Positions 1 through 5,083 are shown, numbered from the stretch's first letter. The stretch is DNA of 5,083 nt from an uncultured Ruminococcus sp. (GCA_945876155.1 CAMCMW010000158.1:1-5083); one strand, 5' to 3'. Numbers and translations: made by a program. The notes: generated from the sequence alone by a model not told the origin.

Positions 1-57
1 CTTACAGAGAATAATCTTAATGAGGATGATACAGTTGAATTATCTATTTCCGAATGA
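1..57 (+). CDS. C-terminal tail of an unidentified protein (partial, 5' end outside window)
   Basis: Frame 1 is open from the first base to a TGA at 55-57 and encodes 18 residues, ending in the acidic tail NEDDTVELSISE. The codons are ordinary for the rest of the window, and a new ribosome binding site (GAGGA, 64-68) follows just after the stop, as expected at a gene end. Frame 2 is also open to position 73, but its product is less natural in composition, so frame 1 is preferred. There is too little sequence to name the protein. Confidence 0.5.
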   Translation, partial: LTENNLNEDDTVELSISE

Positions 58-205
58 AACAATGAGGAAATGAGATGAAACTATTCAAAATAATGAAATA
101 TGATTGGTAACGGGATTAAAAATAAACCTGATATGCTAAATAACTTACGGATTATGTACTATCTCTTTCCTGCTGAACTGGTGAAATAATGAGAAGAAAA
201 ATAAA
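58..205 (+). other. Intergenic stretch with a possible decayed gene start
   Basis: A GAGGA ribosome binding site at 64-68 lies six bases before an ATG at 75, but the frame gives only MKLFKIMKYDW and stops at 108-110. Overlapping in the +1 frame is a 29-codon ORF (100-189) reading on as IGNGIKNKPDMLNN and ending in PAELVK. A single-base shift near 102-109 would join the two. The opening residues resemble the cytoplasmic N-terminus of ABC-2 type transporter permeases, which often start with a basic stretch followed by KYDW or KYDF. This could be the relic of such a gene, or an unrelated short leader peptide. The pieces are too short to settle it. A poor extended -10 match (TGATATGCT, 129-137) is the only candidate promoter for the downstream genes. 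Confidence 0.3.
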
Positions 206-220
206 ATGGAGCGTGAAAAA

Positions 221-475
221 ATGAATTTTAAAATTGAAAGCAACAGAATTTTCAAAAAAGATGAAAATGGCAAAGTAATTGCGGAAATCACTTTCCCAGA
301 AACTGAAAAGGGTGTATTCTGTATTGACCATACTTTTGTAGATGATTCACTGAGAGGTCAGGGTGTAGCAGGTCAGCTTGTGCAGCTGGCAGTAGATAAG
401 ATAAAGGAACAGGGTGGAAAAGTAACTGCTACCTGTTCTTATGCTCAGCACTGGCTTGAAAAACATGGAATGTGA
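221..475 (+). CDS. Mini GNAT-family N-acetyltransferase (COG2388/YjdJ type)
   Basis: This is a small acetyl-CoA-dependent acetyltransferase of the short GNAT type; the physiological acceptor of this subfamily is not established. With the start at 221 it has 84 residues, close to the ~90 usual for the family. The acetyl-CoA pyrophosphate-binding loop is clear at residues 45-50 (R-G-Q-G-V-A, matching Q/R-x-x-G-x-G/A). It is preceded by the strand IDHTFVDDSLR and followed by the helix GQLVQLAVDKIKEQG. The family's C-terminal CSYA..WLEKH signature is at residues 72-82. The protein ends right after this motif, several residues earlier than typical relatives. An in-frame ATG at 206 would add five residues, but ATG 221 has the better Shine-Dalgarno (GGAG, 208-211, nine bases upstream). 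The next gene starts 13 bases after the stop, so the two are probably co-transcribed. Family assignment is firm; function is generic. Confidence 0.88.
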   Translation: MNFKIESNRIFKKDENGKVIAEITFPETEKGVFCIDHTFVDDSLRGQGVAGQLVQLAVDKIKEQGGKVTATCSYAQHWLEKHGM

Positions 476-488
476 AAGGTGAATTAAA

Positions 489-659
489 ATGAATGATTGT
501 GATACCTGTGCATACTGTTCCTACGATGAGAAGCTGGACTGTTACACCTGTGAAATGAACCTTGATGAAGATGAGTATGCAAGGTTTGTACAAGGACAGT
601 ATAAAAAATGTCCGTACTATCGTGACGGTGATGAATATAAAATAGCAAGGAAGCAGTGA
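489..659 (+). CDS. Small Cys-rich protein, DUF6472-like
   Basis: A 56-residue ORF starts at ATG 489 and ends at TGA 657-659, with a good ribosome binding site (AAAGGTGA, about 475-482) seven bases upstream. The protein has ordered cysteines: C4-x2-C7-x2-C10, then C18-x2-C21, and C41 in a KKCPYYRDGDEY motif near the C-terminus. The middle is acidic (NLDEDEYARF). This pattern matches, from memory, the small DUF6472 family that is common in Clostridia and has no known function. The paired cysteines suggest a small zinc-binding fold, which is an inference. It sits 13 bases after the GNAT gene, so they likely share a transcript. It is easily missed because of its length, but start signal, composition and family resemblance all agree. 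Confidence 0.8.
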   Translation: MNDCDTCAYCSYDEKLDCYTCEMNLDEDEYARFVQGQYKKCPYYRDGDEYKIARKQ

Positions 660-707
660 GACGATTTAGATATACAAAGTTTTTATTTTTTCATAATAAT
701 ATTTAAA

Positions 708-723
708 GGACACCCGTATGTCT
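708..723 (+). promoter_or_regulatory. Probable WYL-regulator operator, copy 1
   Basis: The imperfect inverted repeat is GGACA-CCCGTA-TGTCT, with five of eight base pairs symmetric and a central CG. A second copy with the same half-sites lies at 2187-2202, upstream of the giant gene. Both are exactly 11 bases before a TATAAT box. Position, symmetry and recurrence make it the best candidate site for the WYL protein encoded downstream, which would then control its own operon. Binding is inferred. Confidence 0.6.
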
Positions 724-731
724 GGTAAGCG

Positions 732-740
732 TGATATAAT
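732..740 (+). promoter_or_regulatory. Extended -10 promoter (P1) of the MazF-like/WYL operon
   Basis: A perfect TATAAT box at 735-740 is preceded by TGA, giving an extended -10 element. At the normal 17-base distance the -35 position reads ACCCGT (712-717), which does not resemble TTGACA and falls inside the inverted repeat. Transcription should begin near 747, giving a leader of about 28 bases before the ATG at 775. Confidence 0.7.
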
Positions 741-774
741 AGACTTGTAACTTAAACAGAAAGGAAGTCTTTAT

Positions 775-1185
775 ATGACACAGACGGACAGAAAAACTGA
801 AAACAGAATAAAAATTGAAAATATGAAAAATGACGAAAATTTCCTGTACAGACGTGGAAATATAGTCTGGATTAATGTTCCGGAGGATTTGAAGGGCAGT
901 ACCCATATTCAGGCTGGCATCAGAAAAGGACTGATTTTTTCCAACGATGTCAATAATCTTTTTTCAGATTTGATTTACATAATTCCATGCACGACCCAGA
1001 ATAAAAAAATGAAATTTCATGTGAAATATCAGAATCAGTATATACTGGCAGAACAGCTGAATCCTATTGACAAATCATGGATTCTTGCTGACAAGGGAGT
1101 TACAAAAATTGATGACAGTACACTGGAAATCGTTGAGTCGAATTTCATGAAACAGTTCGGACTGAAAGATATGATGGCGTCGTAA
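775..1185 (+). CDS. PemK/MazF-family toxin-like endoribonuclease
   Basis: The family consists of small SH3-like-barrel proteins that cut mRNA at short single-stranded motifs. The 136-residue product shows the family's blocks in order: RRGNIVWI (residues 26-33), GIRKGLIFSND (48-58) carrying the conserved Arg (R50), IIPCTTQ (69-75) with the conserved Thr in the second catalytic loop (T73), and AEQLNPIDKSWI (92-103) matching the usual EQ-x-x-x-IDK segment. The residues usually needed for cleavage therefore seem to be present. A charged 25-residue N-terminal extension precedes the barrel. The ATG at 775 has AAGGAAG (761-767) seven bases upstream. No antitoxin gene is adjacent: the upstream neighbour is not one, and 17 bases downstream begins a WYL regulator read from the same transcript. 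That regulator may replace the usual antitoxin in transcriptional control. Family assignment is good from motifs; activity is unproven. Confidence 0.85.
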   Translation: MTQTDRKTENRIKIENMKNDENFLYRRGNIVWINVPEDLKGSTHIQAGIRKGLIFSNDVNNLFSDLIYIIPCTTQNKKMKFHVKYQNQYILAEQLNPIDKSWILADKGVTKIDDSTLEIVESNFMKQFGLKDMMAS

Positions 1186-1202
1186 TAACAGGAGAACATA
1201 AA

Positions 1203-2168
1203 ATGAACTGTGAAAAAAATGACCGAATGCTTGAAATTTTTATGAGAGCCTTACGTGGAGAAGCCATTTCTTTGAACAGGCTTGCAGATGAATACGGCGT
1301 TTCAACTAAAAGCATCAGCCGTGATATCAGCGGTATCAAAAACTTTCTTGCAGAGCACAGAGAGCTTATGCAGAATGCGGAGCTTACATATTCACGCAAG
1401 AACAAGTCATACACACTGACTAATGATGAATTTCTCAAAAACAAAGAGCTTTTTGCACTTGTCAAGATACTCCTCGGCAGCCGTGCACTTAGCAAGGATG
1501 AGATTCTCACATTTATTTCAAAGCTTAAAAGATTCACTACTGTAAGTGACAGGGAAACCCTTGAAAACCTGATACGCAAAGAGATTTATCACTATCACGA
1601 AGTCAAGTCTGACTGTCAGGGTGTTGTGGATAATCTCTGGAAGCTGATACAGGCAATTGAGGAAAGACATACTCTTACGATAACCTATTACAAAATGAAC
1701 CGTGACGAGGTAAAGCGTAAAATCAAGCCGGCGGCGGTAATGTTCAGCGAGTATTATTTTTACCTGATAGCGTACATGGCTGACGATAACGAGTACAAAC
1801 CTAAATATTTCAGAATCGACCGTATTACCTCAATCATGGAGCACAGGGAGAATTTCCGGCTTGACAGAAAGCATGATTTTGACGAGGGCGATTTGCGTGA
1901 AAAAAATCAGTTTATGTTTCCGGGAGAAAATATCAAAATACGATTTGAGTTTTCCGGTCTGTCTGTACAGGCAATACTTGACCGTCTGCCGACTGCAAAG
2001 GTAATCGAGAAAAACGGCAATGTCAGCACAATTGAGGCAGAGGTCAATTATGGACGAGGTATAATCATGTACCTGCTTTCACAGGGGTCATGGGTGAAGG
2101 TGCTTTCGCCGGAATGTCTGATTGAGGATATGAAAGATGAAATTGATAAAATGAGAAGTCAATACTAA
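1203..2168 (+). CDS. WYL-domain, YafY-type HTH transcriptional regulator
   Basis: This is a 321-residue DNA-binding regulator whose WYL domain is thought to sense a ligand, possibly nucleotide or nucleic acid. A winged helix-turn-helix occupies residues ~1-70 (ISLNRLADEYGVSTKSISRD is the HTH core). A helical linker follows (~75-140), then the WYL domain (~142-220) and a C-terminal WCX-like region (~240-320). The signature tripeptide appears as FYL (residues 186-188 in YYFYLIAYM), and the conserved basic strand is KYFRIDRI (201-208). Length and order match the family. A GGAGA site (1191-1195) sits seven bases before the ATG. It is the second gene of the P1 operon. Two near-identical palindromes, upstream of this operon and of the next gene, are its likely binding sites. 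Relatives BrxR and CapW regulate phage-defence genes, so a similar role is possible but inferred. Confidence 0.93.
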   Translation: MNCEKNDRMLEIFMRALRGEAISLNRLADEYGVSTKSISRDISGIKNFLAEHRELMQNAELTYSRKNKSYTLTNDEFLKNKELFALVKILLGSRALSKDEILTFISKLKRFTTVSDRETLENLIRKEIYHYHEVKSDCQGVVDNLWKLIQAIEERHTLTITYYKMNRDEVKRKIKPAAVMFSEYYFYLIAYMADDNEYKPKYFRIDRITSIMEHRENFRLDRKHDFDEGDLREKNQFMFPGENIKIRFEFSGLSVQAILDRLPTAKVIEKNGNVSTIEAEVNYGRGIIMYLLSQGSWVKVLSPECLIEDMKDEIDKMRSQY

Positions 2169-2186
2169 CAAAAAAATATTTTTCAT

Positions 2187-2202
2187 GGACATGCGCTTGT
2201 CC
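2187..2202 (+). promoter_or_regulatory. Probable WYL-regulator operator, copy 2
   Basis: The inverted repeat GGACATGCGCTTGTCC has seven of eight base pairs symmetric. Its half-sites match the copy at 708-723, and the distance to TATAAT (11 bases) is identical. It is the better palindrome of the two. Its centre lies about 31 bases before the predicted transcription start, overlapping where a -35 box would be. Confidence 0.62.
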
Positions 2203-2225
2203 GGTTCTGGTTGTATAATAGAACC
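2203..2225. repeat. Inverted repeat GGTTCT-N11-AGAACC around the P2 -10 box
   Basis: The six-base arms GGTTCT (2203-2208) and AGAACC (2220-2225) are perfectly complementary and enclose the TATAAT of P2. The arms are not conserved at P1, so this is either a second regulator site specific to the giant gene or chance. Confidence 0.4.
2214..2219 (+). promoter_or_regulatory. -10 box of promoter P2 (WYL-linked)
   Basis: This is a perfect TATAAT followed by AGA, as at P1. The -35 position at 17-base spacing reads ATGCGC (2191-2196), a poor match. TGGACA at 2186-2191 resembles TTGACA but is 22 bases away, too far for unaided sigma-A. The promoter therefore probably depends on, or is blocked by, a protein bound to the palindrome. 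Confidence 0.6.
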
Positions 2226-2250
2226 AAGGACTAAAAATAATAATATTTGC

Positions 2251-2279
2251 TTGACATTAGAAATAATATAGTGTATAAT
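2251..2279 (+). promoter_or_regulatory. Consensus sigma-A promoter P3 for the giant gene
   Basis: TTGACA (2251-2256) and TATAAT (2274-2279) both match the consensus perfectly and are 17 bases apart, the ideal spacing. The surrounding DNA is AT-rich. Transcription should begin near 2286, leaving a leader of about 58 bases. No GGACA/TGTCC site overlaps it, so it may act independently of the WYL protein unless the upstream operator acts at a distance. Confidence 0.85.
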
Positions 2280-2317
2280 AAGAATAATTGGTAAAAATGG
2301 TCTGAAATTCTGGTTAT

Positions 2318-2347
2318 ATGCAGAAAATGAAAGGAACGGTAGTTTGA
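2318..2347 (+). other. Possible nine-codon leader ORF overlapping the giant gene start
   Basis: ATG 2318 opens MQKMKGTVV and stops at TGA 2345-2347, overlapping the proposed TTG start and ending two bases before ATG 2350. No convincing ribosome binding site precedes it, so it is probably incidental. If translated, it could couple initiation of the giant gene. Confidence 0.15.
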
Positions 2348-5083
2348 TAATGAGCAGAGATGAAAAATATTGCGGTCATGATGTGGAAATCAATGATGAT
2401 ATAATTGCTTTCAATCGTCTTAGAAAAACTATTTTCAATCAGGTTAAAAAGAGTTACCCGACTTTAAGCGAACTCACACGGGCAAATTTTAAACAAGCCT
2501 ATGCGGATGGCTACACAAATGTTTTGGATATGGCTGTAACCATACTTGCCAACAATAACATAATTGATTACGATTCTGAAAGACTTGACAATGTAATACA
2601 TGAAAACTTTTATTTAGAATTTAACGATATCATGATGAAATACCAGAATAAAATAAATGCTTGTAATCATATAAACGAACATCAAAATCATCAACAGCAG
2701 GGAAACTATTATAATAAAGATTATTCTTTGGGTACAAATTTAGCTGCAGCGGCAGTTGCCACTGCTGTTGCCGGTGCAATTAACTTGGCTCTTGATGGGG
2801 CTGATTCGGTAATTTCAGAAAAAAAATACGATAAAATCTTTTCATCGTATGTAATGGAGTTTAAACAGAGCTTTGAAAACAACATTGGATATATATGTGA
2901 AGTGCTTTCCGGAATATGCGCTGAAAAGTTTCTGGACAAAAACTATGTTCACAAGCTCACCTCCAAAACTGATAATATGCTTCAGAAGCTTGATGCTTTT
3001 ATTCCTGACGGCGAAGAATCAGAAGCCGCTGAAATGCCGGAGAATTTTGGCGAATTGGTCGCTGAGGCTCTTTCTGTCAACTCTGCAAGTTATGCGGTAT
3101 ACAGAAAAATCTTTATTATCGGCGGAATGTACATGAATATAGAGCCTTTTGAAATAAAGAAAATCGCTGATATACATGATATAGATATTTCAAATCTTAT
3201 CACTGATTATTTCACCATGATAACCCGTATAGGTGAAAATACTGATTTATCTGAAAAAATTGAAATTATGGGTTCTGTGATTGATAAATGCAGTGCATAC
3301 ACGGCTGAACAGTCCGGAAGATATTCCGACTATATTGCCAATATAAAAAGCTATGTCTTATCAGCAAAGCGCTTTTTTGAACTATCCTCTGAGTTTCACG
3401 AATGCAAAAATGAAACTGAACTCTTTGGGATCGTTTCCAAATTAGAAAAAATCACTTTTGACAATGTGAAAATTATTGAAGACACCGATGAACTGACACA
3501 CAGCTTTATCGAACACCTTGAGGATCGCAGAAATGATTATCAGCTTGAACTTTCAAGCAAAATTTCTGATGCTGTTACATCGATTATGGTTATGATTGAT
3601 AAGAACAAGGAAAATTATACTACCGAATCTGCTGTTGAAATATCCTCATGTTTAAACGCTGTTGAATATAAAACAGATTCTCAGAAGGAATTCTGTTCCG
3701 CATACAAATTGTGGATCGCAGAAAAGATAAAAGAAGACCTTAAAGCAAGAATCAAGTCCATGTCCCATGACGATATGATTATGGACAAGACTTCATATTA
3801 CAATGGGACAAATGAATTCTACGAGCTTGTCAGGAATGATATTAAAAAAGAAGATTATGAAGCGGTTTTGAACAATATTATCAATGATTATGAAAACAAA
3901 GATATGTTCAGAATGTGTCTCGGACTTGAAGACATTACGGATGTTGATGAACTTTTTAAACTCAAAGAAAAAATCATCAGCAAAAAATATTCTGATTCAA
4001 TAACAGCAACATATACCAAAAAGATTGATGTTGCTATCAATGATTTTGAAAACAAAGATATGTTCAGAATGTGTCTCGGACTTGAAGACATTACGGATGT
4101 TGATGAACTTTTTAAACTCAAGGAAGAAATCATCAGCAAAAAATATTCTGATTCATTAACAGCAACATATACCAAAAAGATCGATGATAAACTCATAGCT
4201 ATCAACAAAGCCGGTATTATCAAAGAATTGTCCGCAAAAATATCATCTCTTGATTATGCGGCGGTACATTCCGAATGGGTCAGAAGCACTTCAGGAAACA
4301 GCAGTTTATATACTCCGGATATCTATCTGTCAGCAGAAGAAATTACAGCAATGCTTGCAGAAGCCGTTGATAAATACGAAGAATCATATCTTTCAGATAT
4401 GTGTTCCGGACTTGAAACAGCAGATCTTGAAAATGCTTATAAAATTCAAGCCGCTGTCAGCGAATCGTCATACAGGGACAGCAACAAATCTTCTTTCATG
4501 AGAAATATTGAAAACAGGATCGATATCCTGCGTACCGAAGAGGTAAAACGGATTTGCGGCGGCATGGAAAGCATGACCGAAGAACAGTTGCTGCAGACTG
4601 CTTCAACGCTTGTCGGTCTTAATTATCAGAACCAACTTAAAGATGAAAAAATCATTAAAATAAATGCGCTTATCAGAAAGTGCAGGGTAAACAATTACGC
4701 TTCATTTATCAATTCCATAAATAAAAGTAAGTTTGTAAGTGCTGAACAGAACAAGCCATACCTTGAATTTGAAAACAAAGTTATAAAGTATATTGATATT
4801 TGCGTCGAAAGAGATAACAATACCTTCAGTCAGAATATGAACGGTTCTACACTTGGTTCACTTGAACTTGTCCTCGGCTACATGCAAACTGAGGTTATGC
4901 TCGGACTTGTAACTGCAACATATGTATTCATGCAGAACAGATTTTATGCTCCTAAATATGGATTCATATTTTATAAAGACATGGTTTCCGTTTCACCTAT
5001 AAAAGGACTTTTAAAGTCTGAGGTTTACGTAAAGCTTAATAACGGTACAATTATTTCGGTAAAAGTCCCCAAAAATGAATGTG
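2344..5083 (+). CDS. Giant helical-repeat protein with C-terminal PH-like region (partial, 3' end outside window)
   Basis: A single frame runs without a stop to the window end (911 codons from ATG 2350, the numbering used here). TTG 2344 is in frame and eight bases after AAAGGA (2330-2335), while ATG 2350 is 14 bases away, so TTG is the preferred start; ATG remains possible. The family is not recognised. The N-terminus (1-105) is polar and helical. A His/Gln/Asn-rich linker follows (~108-122), then an Ala-rich hydrophobic stretch at ~131-148 (LAAAAVATAVAGAINLAL), too short and small-residue-rich to be a certain membrane helix. There is no signal peptide. Residues ~160-510 are predicted mostly helical by eye. 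Residues 511-614 are two nearly identical 52-residue repeats, and diverged relatives with a C-x-G-[LM]-E core recur at C685 and C736. Residues ~818-906 show strand-like pattern ending VSVSPIKGLLKSEVYVKL then NNGTIISVKV, resembling a bacterial PH-like domain; this is inference. It is preceded by a WYL-type operator and a strong promoter. Confidence 0.85.
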   Translation, partial: MIMSRDEKYCGHDVEINDDIIAFNRLRKTIFNQVKKSYPTLSELTRANFKQAYADGYTNVLDMAVTILANNNIIDYDSERLDNVIHENFYLEFNDIMMKYQNKINACNHINEHQNHQQQGNYYNKDYSLGTNLAAAAVATAVAGAINLALDGADSVISEKKYDKIFSSYVMEFKQSFENNIGYICEVLSGICAEKFLDKNYVHKLTSKTDNMLQKLDAFIPDGEESEAAEMPENFGELVAEALSVNSASYAVYRKIFIIGGMYMNIEPFEIKKIADIHDIDISNLITDYFTMITRIGENTDLSEKIEIMGSVIDKCSAYTAEQSGRYSDYIANIKSYVLSAKRFFELSSEFHECKNETELFGIVSKLEKITFDNVKIIEDTDELTHSFIEHLEDRRNDYQLELSSKISDAVTSIMVMIDKNKENYTTESAVEISSCLNAVEYKTDSQKEFCSAYKLWIAEKIKEDLKARIKSMSHDDMIMDKTSYYNGTNEFYELVRNDIKKEDYEAVLNNIINDYENKDMFRMCLGLEDITDVDELFKLKEKIISKKYSDSITATYTKKIDVAINDFENKDMFRMCLGLEDITDVDELFKLKEEIISKKYSDSLTATYTKKIDDKLIAINKAGIIKELSAKISSLDYAAVHSEWVRSTSGNSSLYTPDIYLSAEEITAMLAEAVDKYEESYLSDMCSGLETADLENAYKIQAAVSESSYRDSNKSSFMRNIENRIDILRTEEVKRICGGMESMTEEQLLQTASTLVGLNYQNQLKDEKIIKINALIRKCRVNNYASFINSINKSKFVSAEQNKPYLEFENKVIKYIDICVERDNNTFSQNMNGSTLGSLELVLGYMQTEVMLGLVTATYVFMQNRFYAPKYGFIFYKDMVSVSPIKGLLKSEVYVKLNNGTIISVKVPKNEC
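3879..4186 (+). repeat. Tandem duplication, 156-base unit (52 codons), inside the giant gene
   Basis: Copy 1 (3879-4030) and copy 2 (4035-4186) are offset by 156 bases and differ at only five of 152 positions by my alignment. Two differences are silent; three change the protein (Y to F, K to E, I to L). The unit length is a multiple of three, so the frame is kept. The encoded unit contains NKDMFRMCLGLEDITDVDEL followed by FKLKE and IISKKYSDS. Near-identity at silent sites points to a recent duplication or gene conversion. After copy 2 the similarity breaks at GATGATAAACTC, then a TAGCTATCAA resembling the unit junction appears at 4196-4205. Confidence 0.95.

Larger units (their letters stand above)
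660..774 (+). promoter_or_regulatory. Intergenic promoter region of the MazF-like/WYL operon
   Basis: This 115-base gap separates the Cys-rich gene from the MazF-like gene. Its first 45 bases are AT-rich with T runs (680-691) but no GC-rich stem, so no intrinsic terminator can be called. The second half holds the GGACA-N6-TGTCT repeat, an extended -10 box and the ribosome binding site AAGGAAG (761-767) for the ATG at 775. Confidence 0.6.
2169..2343 (+). promoter_or_regulatory. Regulatory gap with two tandem promoters for the giant gene
   Basis: This 175-base gap contains, in order, an AT-rich symmetric stretch (AAAAATATTTTT, 2172-2183), a WYL-type operator with TATAAT (P2), a perfect sigma-A promoter (P3), and a leader of about 58 bases ending in an AAAGGA ribosome binding site. 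There is no GC-rich hairpin with a T tail after the WYL stop codon, so read-through from the upstream operon into the giant gene is possible. Confidence 0.65.

Noticed and set aside
594..613. GGACA-N10-TGTCC inverted repeat inside the Cys-rich gene
   Set aside because: It has the same half-sites as the proposed operators, but the spacer is 10 rather than 6 bases, it lies within coding sequence and no TATAAT follows at the right distance. Probably chance.
660..691. Possible terminator after the Cys-rich gene
   Set aside because: There is a T-rich stretch but no stable GC stem before it.
703..906. 67-codon antisense ORF
   Set aside because: It overlaps the P1 promoter and the start of the MazF-like gene; no ribosome binding site or family resemblance.
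1145..1579. 144-codon antisense ORF
   Set aside because: It lies opposite the start of the WYL gene, whose motifs are unambiguous; the antisense product is Ser/Leu/Arg-rich without recognisable motifs.
2721..3136. ORFs 2721-2939 (-) and 2873-3136 (+) inside the giant gene
   Set aside because: Both are out-of-frame shadows of the continuous long frame, with no start signals.
3879..4186. CRISPR-like or mobile-element direct repeat
   Set aside because: The units are in-frame coding repeats with no spacers, no terminal inverted repeats and no target-site duplication.
3888..4223. 111-codon antisense ORF with an internally repeated peptide
   Set aside because: Its repeats are the mirror of the duplicated sense-strand unit; the product is low-complexity Ser/Leu-rich and there is no supporting start signal.
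4250..4501. 83-codon + strand ORF
   Set aside because: An alternative frame within the giant gene; the real frame is open throughout and carries the repeat pattern.

Overview
The window looks like a chromosome segment of a low-GC Gram-positive anaerobe, most likely a Ruminococcus or close Oscillospiraceae/Clostridia relative. The reasons are AT-rich intergenic DNA, AGGAG-type ribosome binding sites, textbook sigma-A promoters, a small cysteine-rich protein resembling the clostridial DUF6472 family, and a YafY-type WYL regulator. All recognised genes are on the + strand. The genus is an inference from gene content only.

Layout. 1-57 is the tail of an unidentified gene. 58-205 is a short intergenic stretch with what may be the remnant of a decayed gene: a good Shine-Dalgarno and ATG, but only 11 codons. 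221-475 encodes a mini GNAT acetyltransferase (COG2388/YjdJ type). 489-659 encodes a 56-residue Cys-rich protein too short for usual ORF calling. 775-1185 encodes a PemK/MazF-like endoribonuclease. It is followed after 17 bases by a WYL-domain transcription regulator (1203-2168), and the two almost certainly form one operon. From about 2344 to the window edge runs one very long open frame, at least 911 codons. It encodes a mostly helical protein with a short Ala-rich hydrophobic segment, a ~52-residue repeat (two copies nearly identical in DNA), and a C-terminal part that looks like a bacterial PH-like domain. It is truncated by the window end.

The most interesting signal is in the intergenic DNA. 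The promoter before the MazF-like/WYL operon (708-743) and the first promoter before the giant gene (2187-2222) share one architecture with no gap: an inverted repeat GGACA-N6-TGTC(C/T), exactly 11 bases, then TATAATAGA. Neither has a proper -35 box at the normal distance. The simplest reading is that the WYL protein binds this repeat, controls its own operon and also controls the giant gene, so that the MazF-like toxin, the regulator and the giant repeat protein form one regulon. The giant gene also has a second, perfect sigma-A promoter (TTGACA-17-TATAAT, 2251-2279). WYL regulators of this general type (BrxR, CapW) are known to control phage-defence loci, so a stress or defence role is a reasonable hypothesis, but nothing in the sequence proves it. 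No CRISPR array, tRNA, rRNA, insertion sequence or convincing intrinsic terminator was seen.
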